Source: Neonectria sp. B-13 (Eukaryota; Ascomycota; Sordariomycetes; Hypocreales; Nectriaceae). From it: a DNA stretch of 64,000 nucleotides. Below are positions 10,828 to 20,235 of the stretch, one piece after another; the first letter of the stretch is position 1; every line of letters starts with the position of its first letter. The stretch spans positions 3,971,378 through 4,035,377 of the forward strand of contig NOKP01000002.1 in the NCBI GenBank assembly GCA_002682825.1, read 5' to 3'. The notes under the pieces are model-generated. The model searched no databases and was not told the origin of the DNA. It saw nothing but the letters and a program-made list of their open reading frames with translations. The position numbers were made by a program, and so were the translations under genes.

Positions 10828-12714
10828 ATGACACGACGCATTGTGAGCAGCTCCCTCCCTACCGTCGCCGACCTCGCCGTCTTCTCCCTTTCCGAATCTT
10901 TGGTAATCCTCAGCTAACCACGCCATAATGTCATCCAGGTCCGGGCGATCGTCCAGCTTGCGAGCGCCGCCACCTTTACTTTCCTTGTCGTCTTCCTCCT
11001 CGATCGAAACTACCGAGTTCTCCCCAACGCCATCCATGGCTACATGCCCTCGCACCATCCGGGGCTAGTCTTAACCGACGTCACCATCGCTACATGTTCC
11101 AGTCTCAACATGTTCTCCTCCTGCGACCTCGACCCTAAGAAATGGCACCGCCTTGACAAGGACCTGTATCTCGGCCAAACCTGGATTTCGACTGCCTACA
11201 TATTTGTCAGTCGCAAGCATGAGGAGGAGCTTACTGAAGAGGACAAGGTTGTTGTGGATGTCTCCGTTGGCAGACTCCAGCCTGCCCCTAAAGGCGAATC
11301 GGACGAGCAGTGGGAAAAGCGCCCGAATGGCCTGTGGATCAAGCGATCGGCTAAGAAGATGGCCAGCGATTCGAAACAGGCTGTTACGGATGTTGACGTC
11401 GTCTTCGGAGACGATGCTGTCGAAGCCAGAGACGGCTGGGCTATTACGGGCACTCCTCTACTCCTCAAGACCGGTAGAGGCCTACCTTGCGTGCAACTGT
11501 CTGTGCGCCAGGGCCCCCATCGTGAGCCTAAGAAGCCCATACCCAGAATCGGGGAGAACGGCCGCTTCAAGATCCTGCAGATCGGTGATCTGCATCTTAG
11601 CACCGGCGTCGGCAAATGTCGCGAAGCCGTGCCCGACTCGTACAACGGCCGCGCATGTGAGGCTGACCCCAGGACCCTGGATTTTGTCAACAGGATCCTC
11701 GATGAAGAGAAACCTGACTTTGTCGTCCTAAGTGGCGATCAGGTCAACGGAGACACGGCTCCGGATGCCCCAACCGTAAGTCCACCAATGCCCCTTGGTC
11801 ATTTTGTCTCCCTAACCCTTCCCAGGCCATCTACAAGTGGGCATCTCTCCTGGTCGAGCGCAAGATTCCTTACGCCGCCATTTTTGGCAACCATGACGAC
11901 GAGAAGACCATGTCCCGAGAGGCTCAAATGGCTCTCATGGAGTCACTTCCCTACTCCCTCTCTGCCGCCGGCCCCGCTGACATTGACGGCGTGGGCAACT
12001 ATTACGTCGAGATCCTTGCCCGCGGCAAGTCGGACCACTCCGCCTTGACTATTTACTTCTTCGACACCCACGCCTACTCTTCTGATGAACGCAAGTACCC
12101 TGGCTATGACTGGGTCAAGCCCAATCAGATCGAGTGGTTCAAGAAGACGGCCACTGGTTTGAAGGCAAACCACCAGCAGTACACCCACCACCACATGGAC
12201 ATCGCTTTCATCCACATTCCCATGACTGAATACGCCGACCCTAAGTTGTCCCGTCTTGGTCAGTGGACAGAGGGCGTCACTGCTCCATTATTCAACTCGG
12301 GCTTCCGTGACGCCCTTGTAGAGCAAAACATTCTCATGGTCAGCGCAGGACAGTAAGTCATGCCTTAGTTATCCCCTGTTCGACACGTATCTGACATCAA
12401 ATCCTAGTGACCACTGCAACGATTATTGCTCCCTTACCATGAAAGGTGAGGAGGAGCAAAAGACTCCGGCCATGTGGATGTGTTACGCTGGCGGCGCCGG
12501 TTTCGGTGGCTACGCCGGCTACGGTGGTTACGTTCGTCGACTACGTCTCTTTGAGATTGACATGAACGAAGCCCGCATCAGCACCTGGAAAAGACTCGAG
12601 TACGGTGATACTGCTGCTCGTATCGACGAACAAATTATTGTCGACGCTGGCAAGGCCAAGCCGATTGAGCCTCAAAAGGCCCCTGAAGCCCAACCACCCC
12701 AAGCCCAGTCATAG
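10828..12714 (+). CDS. DCR2-type metallophosphatase (calcineurin-like phosphoesterase)
   Basis: There are four exons: 10828-10842, 10939-11775, 11826-12352 and 12408-12714, giving 561 aa. The first exon encodes only MTRRI. After splicing, a hydrophobic anchor follows (residues ~13-26, ATFTFLVVFLLD), so the protein is probably membrane-anchored with a lumenal or extracytoplasmic phosphatase domain. The metallophosphatase motifs appear in order: IGDLHLS, LSGDQVNGD, FGNHDDE and a late SAGHDHCNDYC. The third intron splits the His codon of the last motif, which supports the splice model. Length and layout match yeast Dcr2 (578 aa), which dephosphorylates Sic1 and has been linked to Ire1 and the unfolded protein response. 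The substrate here is inferred. The gene converges with the NLR gene; their stop codons are ~750 bp apart. Confidence 0.92.
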
Positions 12715-13467
12715 GGCAGGGTTATCCCCTAAAACCCCGAGTCTATTCACATGTCCGATATACCAATTTTCCGGGCTACTCTTTTTTGGAAAGGCATCGC
12801 CGTTGAGCTCCGGAGTCTCGCAAGACCGTCGAAACCACCACTGATTTTCGTTTCATGGCGATTTTCTTCCTCATTTTGGGTTGGTTCTGGGTCGCATTTC
12901 TCTTCTTGTATTCATGTCTTAGGGAAGGCAATTTTTGCCACCGAGTCGGTCGCTACATACTATAGAACTGGAGGAGCTTTCTCCTCTTTGGCATACGGAT
13001 CCAGGCTATTATCCTTGGATGTTCATGGGTGGTAAAGGGTGTCTTTCGTTGTTTTTCCAATTCAGGTCGGCTGTGTTGTATGATAAGTAGAGCAAAAAGA
13101 TCTCACCTGCTGCTTCCGGGGATGCATGCGTGGCGGTGGGATGGGGATAGATGAGTGGATGTACAAGGCGTGTTTCTGGCTTCGAATGCTTTATTTCCTG
13201 TGGCGTGATGTGATGATATGCATAATGATACATGTGACAGACATAGATCTTTCTCAGCATACGATGCTCGTTATCTGGTTGTCATAATTCGATAAATCAT
13301 CTTCGTTCCAGGTACATCGTAAAGCGTACATTCCCAACTCCAACGCTTAAGCCAAATAAAAGACCACCCAAGCACAACGCCCCGATCCCCATCAATAATC
13401 ACCAAATGAACCAAATGCACCAGGCGGAGCCTCCCTTCCTAGGATACAGGTTTCCACAAAAGCAACC
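12715..13467. other. convergent 3' intergenic region
   Basis: This interval holds the 3' UTRs of the convergent phosphatase and NLR genes. A minus-strand AATAAA at 13190-13195 is a possible poly(A) signal for the NLR gene. No ORF of interest is present. Confidence 0.5.
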
Positions 13468-16400
13468 TCACTTACTACTCTCCCGCTGTCCCTCTCTCAG
13501 CATATCCAATAGCTCAGCCACCTTGTCCCTGCGACTTGGGGCAAAAAACTCCTCGTTCTCGTACATCTCGCGCAGCTTAGACCCTGTAGCCAAGACGTGC
13601 TCATTGGAGTAGAGGTCGCCCGCAGCCATCTTGACTGTGAGGACATCGCGGTAGAGCGACTCGGCGAGCCCAAACGCCGCGGCGCGGGGTGCGGTGTACG
13701 GGTTAGATGTGGGGGACACGTCGCCGTCGGCCGGACGAGACTCCAAGAAGCCCAGGCCGTTTTCATCTGTGAGCGAGTCCGCGTGCCACCGGGCGCTCAG
13801 GGCCATGTTCTCCATGGTGGTGGTGTACGCAGGGTGGGCGCGGCCCAGCGTCGGGGCCATGATGTCCAAGGCCTTCTGGTACTTTGCGCGGGCGTCGGCG
13901 TAGCGACAGCGTAGGTCGTCGATAACGGCGAGCTTCTGGATGGCATGGGCGGTGCTGGGGTGCTGAGGCCCGAGGGTGCGGGTCTTTATGTCGACGGACT
14001 GGGTGTAGAGCTGCTCGGCTTCGTCGATGGCGTTGCTAGCCTTCGATATATGGGCGAGGTCCTCGAGGGCTTCGAGCGTCATCGGATGGCTCTGCCCGAA
14101 GAGGTTCTGGTAGGAGATGTAGACGCGGCGGTACAGCGCCTGGGCCTCTTCCATCTTGCCGAGGCGCTCAAGCGTGGCCGCGAGCTTCTGCACGGTGCCA
14201 ACGGTCGTGAGGTCCGTGGGGCCGAGGGCTTCCTCCTGTTGCTGCTCGAGGGACTCGTACTGGTCTTCGGCCGTGTCGAGCTCACCCCGGGCCGCGGCGA
14301 CCGAGGCTTTGGCCAGGGCGACACGGAAGCCGAGGGCGCTGTCAATGGACTTGATGTTGATGCTGGAGAGCACCTCTTGGCTCCGCTGCACCTCGTTGGC
14401 CTGCTGAAGCAGCGATGCCAGAGACAACGATGTCTGGATCCTGTCGATGGGGTTTATGTTGCCCTTCTGTTTGAGAGCGAGTTCGAAGCACCCGATTGCC
14501 TGCTCCAAGGCTCCCTGTGTCATACATACGTTGCCCAATACCTGCCAGGCGACATCGTCATCCTCTGGAACCCCCTTCAGCACGCTAGACCAGTCATCGT
14601 AGCAAGTCTTTGCGTGAGGGGCCATGATTCTCCCAAAGTCGTGAATCTCTGGTAATCGCGACGAGTCGACCTCTTTCTGACGAATGCCGTCGACACAGAC
14701 GTTACAAGCCAGCCACGCGTTATCCACCTTCTCGGATGCCGTGAGGGAATCACGAACGTGGTCTCGCGCGGCAGTGTCAAGCATAAAGTAACCAAAGGAG
14801 GAAGAAGATGTCGAGGAGGAGTCCTGAGACGAATCGGGGGACTCGGATGGAGACGATGCTTGGATGAAGTTTTCGTCCAAGAGATGCTGGAGAACGTCAC
14901 CCACATGGCCCAGATCTTGGAAAGCTATTGCAGAGTCAGTAAGAATGGTTGTATGTTGAGGCTGTTCCATACCATTCATCTCTTTGAGAACACCCATAAA
15001 CCTGTCGGGCGCCATCTTCAGTTGCGAAGTGGCACTGAACAGCGCAACAGGGATGAAAGATGTGGAGAGCATCGCGCTTATACAGAGAATAGTCTTGGTG
15101 ACGGGTGACTGATCAATGGTCGATCCAAGAAGGTGCAGCGGCACCCTTGACCCCATATTTTGCTGATAGTTTGCCACAGTTGAGGCTGTCTGTCGGATCG
15201 TTGATGCCGCCATGGCTATACTCTGCGGATGATGTTGCAGACTCTGGACGATCCTCAGAGCGGCCTCGGCTGTTGCCTGTCAGCTTTGCCAGTGTAGAGT
15301 GTACTCTAGCTCCATACCTTGTTCGGGGTCCTCTATCGCATGGTCTCCTACCACGGAGCCTATCAACTTCACTCCTTGATCGTCGTCCATCTTTTCAAGG
15401 TGGAGCTTCGTTCCCCACGCGCAGCAATTGCTATCCCGAGACGTCAGGATGATCTGTCCTGAAAGTGTCAGGGGAATAAAGTCAAAGATGTCGTATGACG
15501 GCTCCACATTGTCGAAAATGAGCAACCACTTGTCGTTCTCTGGCCGAAGAAGCCAGTCCTTAACGGCTCGAACCACCGACTTGACTCGTAACGTATCTAG
15601 TTGCAAGATGCTCTTGACTTTGAGCATGTCCTCGACGCCAGTAAGACCGAGGTCGTTCTCAACCTGGCTCCTTGGGGCATCCCTTGCGTAGTGCGTCACC
15701 AGAGAATTGGCAAACTCAAGGTAACTCGCAACCACCGTCTCCCAGCTTTCGGCCCAGATCCAAAAGACAAAGGAGATCTCATCCTTGTGCTTCTCAGCAA
15801 AGTGCCTAGCTAGCGTCGTCTTGCCGGTCCCAGGAAGCCCCAGCAAGTTCGCAATAGCGAAATGCAGCTTGTGGGGCTCCATAGGCGGCTTGAGAATAGC
15901 TTCAAGACTTTTGATTAGATCCTCCCGCGGTACGATGACGCTTGGTTCGGTGGGGAGTTTGTATGAAATGGCGAATCCAGCCGACATGTATTCCAGATGA
16001 TGGACTAGATAGGGGATGTCAGCTCTGTGTCACGTCCGCTGATGACCTCGTGGGAACCTACCGGCTGCTAAATCAAAGGGCCTCCGCTTTGTCTCCAACA
16101 GATTCGAAGTCAGACCCTTATCAATCATTTCGCGAAACCGAGTGATGAATGTCTTGTAATTGGAATCGCGGCCCTGGAATTTGACCAGATCAGAGTGCGT
16201 CGCCTTCAAGCCAATCTGAGCGCCGTCCGATCCCTGCATGGAGTGCCGCTTGTCCACAATAAAGCCGTCGCTGGACTTCTTTGTCTCGTGGAACGACAAC
16301 CGGGGCAGATTGGCCGTGATGGCCTTGAACGCCTCCATCTGATTCTCCAGCCACTCGATGTCGCTGGGCTGCGGCTGCATCGAGAAGCTCCGCGAAGAGC

Positions 16401-17078
16401 GGGAACTGCGCGAACTCCTCGGGTCGTTTTCAAAGCCCGACGTGGTGCGCCGGATGACGTTGGCGAGGGGCGACGGCGATGAGGGGCGGCCAGGCGACAA
16501 GGTGCCGAAGAAGGCGACGCCGCAGGTCGACAGCTCGATGTCCTTGAGCTGCGGGTCGATGGCCTCGTTGGAGATGATGAGGGCGCGCTTGACGATCCAG
16601 CCGCCCAGGCTGTGGGCGATGAAGAAGAGCGGGCGGCGAGCGCTGTCGTCCCGGCTCCGCTGGGCGCCGAGCTCCTTGACCATGTCGAGGGCGCGGCCAT
16701 AGAGCACGTTTCGGACAAGGTAGCGGTAGTTGGCGCCATCGGAGATGTAGCCGTAGGTCATGATGCGGGCGTTGGGGATGTCCTTTGCCAGCAGTTCCTC
16801 GAGCCATGATTTCGGTCTCGTCTTGGGCTCCCAGGTGATCCAAGAGCGGAAGCCCTCGCCGCCAAGGCCATGGACGGCCACGATGCTGGAGAGGGTCAGT
16901 TTCGCATGACGTATAACGCTTCTCCCCACGGAGCGACTCACTCGATCTCGGCATGCTCCGGGTTCCGCACGATTTGCAGGCCGCTGGTCTCGCCGGTCCT
17001 TGTTCGCGAGACAGCCGACACGGCGCCTCGCACACGGTGAAGCAGCCCTCTCAGTGGCTCCAGGGTATCGGTGGCCAT
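13468..17078 (-). CDS. fungal NLR (STAND): alpha/beta hydrolase - NB-ARC - TPR
   Basis: There are five exons: 16942-17078, 16062-16885, 15318-16004, 14973-15269 and 13468-14924, giving 1133 aa. The four introns are 48-57 nt. Residues ~47-290 form a PGAP1/SesB-like alpha/beta hydrolase: VAVHGLGGEGF, then the nucleophile elbow AHSLGG (Ser138), Asp257 in FIVDKR and His276 in ATHSDLVKF, so the catalytic triad looks intact. Residues ~345-620 form an NB-ARC NTPase with a P-loop (LPGTGKTT, Lys382), a Walker B-like WLLIFDNVE and a sensor-like IILTSRDSN. Residues ~765-1030 are kinesin-light-chain-type TPRs. This is a classic fungal STAND architecture (effector, switch, repeat sensor) known from nonself recognition and cell-death loci. 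The last intron (14925-14972) is a multiple of three, so it could be retained without a frameshift. The gasdermin-like gene lies 0.87 kb upstream on the same strand. Confidence 0.9.
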
Positions 17079-17951
17079 TCAAGCAGGTTTCGAGGACGAG
17101 TTTCAGCCACAGTGAGAGATGGAGCGCATCTTGGGAAAGAGAAAAACTACAGGAGGATGGAGATGGGAGACGCCAGGTAAATCTAGGCTGACTGGTGATT
17201 GTGTGTTGAAGATACAACAGACGGGATGAAAGATATGTGGTCAGCGGGCGGGGGATTGGTCCAGTGGAACGGGATGATTCACACTCTCTCTCGGGTGAGA
17301 GTCTTCGGTGGCCGGCGGCAGGTGGCTTAGCGGTTCCAGCGGGCGTTGTTCCAGGGGGTCCAGCACCTTTGTCACGGGGCATTGCGGCGGTGGCGTCCCT
17401 CCCGGGAGGCGTGACCTCTGAGGCTGTGGCTAACGAGGGCCTCCGGGGACCACATTACAAAATATCAGTCGCCGAACAAAGAACACCCTCAACCAACGAA
17501 GGCAAGGGAGAGAATTATGTTGCTTCATTTCACAAAGACCGGAGAGTTCTTACTTAGGTTTTTGCACTTTTACGGACTAGATTCGGGGAGGACGTTTTCA
17601 GACATTAAGTTTCATCTCTTACTATCTATTTCTAGTCAGCTAACCCGGCAAAAAAGTCTGGTTTATCCAGAACTTCAGGTTCAAGCCAACCTGCCCATGA
17701 TGCTGTTCATGATCCAAAGACAAATCTCATCTTACCTCCGACGCAGTGTCCCGTCATTGAATCGCCTGCGTGCCTCTTTAGGCAAGCCATGGTATCTCGT
17801 ACAAGTCGCAGTCAAGCAATCATATCCGGTTCTCTCCCCCATCTCAATCCTCCAACAGTAAATACAAAAAGGTCGCACACTCAAGCAATCTCCAAAACGC
17901 TTAATCATCATCATCATCGTCATCACCATCTCACACAGCACACAATAGTCC
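17079..17951. other. spacer between the gasdermin-like and NLR genes
   Basis: This 873-bp interval contains the 3' UTR of the gasdermin-like gene and the promoter and leader of the NLR gene. No protease gene or other ORF with domain character lies here. Confidence 0.5.
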
Positions 17952-18836
17952 TCATCCAACAACCTCCGGATCAAACCCAAGTTCCGCCACAATCTCCTCC
18001 CACTCCTGCTCCTCGGCGTTCTTCTCCGGCAGCGTCTTGCGCTTGACCTCGCCCAAGAACGGCTCCGCGTTGCCCTCGACCGGCTTTTCCACCATCTCCG
18101 GCCAGTGGTCGGAACCGTCTCGCACCGCGAACCCGTGCTTCTGCCCTAGGAACATCCGCCCCAGCTTCGCCCGCTTGCTGTCCACCTTCGCCAGCCGCAC
18201 CAGCCGGTACCCCAGGAACACAATCGTCTCCTCGTCGTATGACGCCGAGTAGCCCGTCTCGCGGACCACCTTCGCGTGCCCTCCGCCGCCGATCCGCATG
18301 CCCGTGTTGGGGTCCACCGGCACCTTGGCCGACGCACCCGCGCCCTTGGCCCGTCCGGATTCGCCCGTGACCTCAAGGTTGACGAGCGTCACGATGTCGG
18401 TGATGAAGTAGCCCTGATCGTGGTTGCTGCGCAGCAGCTCGAACAGTTCCTCAAAGTACTGCTTGTTCTTGAGAAGCTCCCCAAACTTCTCGCCAGGCGA
18501 GTCCATGTGCCAGAGGCGTGCCACCGTAGCCACCTTCTCGCTGCTGTCCTCCTTTGCGCGCTCGACGAAGCCCTCGAGGATCTCGTTGACGGACGCTGAC
18601 ACTCTGGCGTCCTTGATGCGCCGCTGCCAGAACTTGACGTTGCGGACCTGGATGGGCTTCGGGTCCAGGTCGCTGACGAGCTCGCGCGGGAGCTTGTTGG
18701 ACTTGTAGGGGATGCGCTTCTCAGTAGGCAGCCCGGGATACTTGACGACGCTGCCGATGAGCTTGTCGCGGTATTCGCCAGCGTCGAGGCGAGGCTGGAT
18801 GAGCCATAGCGGCTTTAACTCGTGCGGGTCAGACAT
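17952..18836 (-). CDS. gasdermin-like protein (tentative)
   Basis: A single exon encodes 294 aa from the ATG at 18836. An in-frame ATG at 18962 would add 42 Thr/Lys-rich residues partly encoded by a hexanucleotide repeat, so I prefer the shorter start. The layout fits fungal gasdermin-like proteins (HET-Q1 and relatives, ~250-290 aa). It opens with a hydrophobic N-terminal strand (LWLIQP). A helical segment ends in FEELFELLRS, just before a GYFITDIVTLVNLEVT strand (Gly142). A Gly/Ala-rich loop, a second strand (EETIVFLGYRLVRL) and a basic patch follow. A ~50-residue acidic, helix-prone tail (EEQEWEEIVAEL) resembles the short removable inhibitory C-terminus of HET-Q1. Members of that family make membrane pores in regulated fungal cell death after cleavage by a partner protease. 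The gene is certain; the family call is my reading of the layout only. It could instead be an unrelated fungal orphan. Confidence 0.6.
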   Translation of the reverse strand: MSDPHELKPLWLIQPRLDAGEYRDKLIGSVVKYPGLPTEKRIPYKSNKLPRELVSDLDPKPIQVRNVKFWQRRIKDARVSASVNEILEGFVERAKEDSSEKVATVARLWHMDSPGEKFGELLKNKQYFEELFELLRSNHDQGYFITDIVTLVNLEVTGESGRAKGAGASAKVPVDPNTGMRIGGGGHAKVVRETGYSASYDEETIVFLGYRLVRLAKVDSKRAKLGRMFLGQKHGFAVRDGSDHWPEMVEKPVEGNAEPFLGEVKRKTLPEKNAEEQEWEEIVAELGFDPEVVG

Positions 18837-20235
18837 TGTCTCCGTCGCAGACTCTATCGTTATCTTTGTCTTTGTCTTTGTCTTTGTCTGTGTCCGTGCC
18901 TCCGTGGTTGATGTCTTGATGGTGATGGTCGTCTTCTTGTTCCAGTTGTTGCTGGCTGTCAAGTCGCAAAGAGTAGCCAGCCGGAAGTTGAAGTTAAAGA
19001 GTCTCCTCTGACTCGAGACCGTTTGCTGGGTTGGCTCGAATTATATTCAGATGTGTAGTTGGTCATTCAGCATAGGAGACGACAGTTAGGCATGCTAAGT
19101 ATTTAAACCTCAGCCTGCCACGACGTGGTTGGACAATAGGGCGACAGGGGTTACGTCTGCGCCCCGCAAAGTGGCGGTGCAGATGACTCCATGACATAAT
19201 ACTTCAGCTGCTCTCATCCTCTCTATAGACGTTACACGTCCAATTTATTTTGTCATAGCCTCTCGGCACTTGCAATGCGCCTCGTGATGAACCGGCCTCC
19301 CCACCTTGTGGCGCTGAAACTCAGCCTGTGACTCCCCGGCGGCTGCCTCCCTCCCGGTTGCAGGGTAAGCCTACGACGTAGTGGCGGATATTCGGCGCTT
19401 CGAACACTCCGACGGCGATACACACCCATAGTCTAAACTGGCAGCTATTCTTGACAGATTCTGCGAGATGGAAAAGAGGAACACCTTAGCGCGAATTGTT
19501 GAGTTTGTTTCAATATTGTTCACGGTAAATGTTAGTGGTGCAGGATCACAAGCCCCTTGAACCTCTTTAAGGTGCTTTGATTTCGTTCGCTCTTGATTCA
19601 GAACAGTGACTTCATGATCTAAAATAAAGAAAAATATGTACTTTGAGTCTGTCTTATGTGTTCGCAGCGGTAGCGGTTGCTTTCTAGGATCCTCCTCATT
19701 TCACAAGAAAATTTCAAACAGCTGAGCAACCAATATATAAATATATATATGCTTATCCACAATATACGTATCGTTTCCATTTCTCCAACCCCCTTGTCGC
19801 CTCCCATGGAAGTAAAACACAAGCAAAGGCAATCCCCATCGCCATCCTCCCAACCAGGGACCCAGAGCAAATCCCAATACCCTGTCCCGTAGGTGGTGCT
19901 GCCGCACGTGCGCCCCCTTTCCACCCAGACGCCGCCCATGTGTAGATGCCCCAATATTACCTATACACTCAAAGGCCAGAAGTATGAAAATGCAAGGCAT
20001 CGCTCGTAGCTACACTGTCTCGATATGTAACCGAGAATGAACAAAAAGGAAAAGAAAAACAGCTGGCGAGCAATGCTGCACCAGGGGGGGGATATCAAGA
20101 ATTCGTAAACCAATGAGAACAGAGACGAGAAAATGCTAGAGCCGATCATATGCGAGGCCTGCAAAGGGATGTAGATGAAGGGAATTTGAACGGGTATGCT
20201 CCTACAAGGAGCAGAGAGTGAGTTGAGGTTCACGG
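18837..20235. other. intergenic region between gasdermin-like and RhoGEF genes
   Basis: The left part is the promoter and leader of the gasdermin-like gene. The right part is the 3' UTR of the RhoGEF gene and includes an AT-rich patch (~19730-19760). No further gene is seen. Confidence 0.5.
18865..18888. repeat. (TTTGTC)4 hexanucleotide repeat in the leader
   Basis: Four perfect copies lie just upstream of the preferred ATG of the gasdermin-like gene. Read on the minus strand from the alternative ATG at 18962, they encode TK repeats in frame. Confidence 0.85.

Noticed and set aside
10289..10831. 180-aa plus-strand ORF before the DCR2-like gene
   Set aside because: Overlaps the C/T-rich leader and the true start at 10828; no domain character.
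16030..17382. 450-aa open frame giving a longer N-terminus for the NLR
   Set aside because: It reads through the first intron (16886-16941) and starts in basic, non-conserved sequence. The ATG at 17078 plus splicing gives a natural entry into VAVHGLGG.
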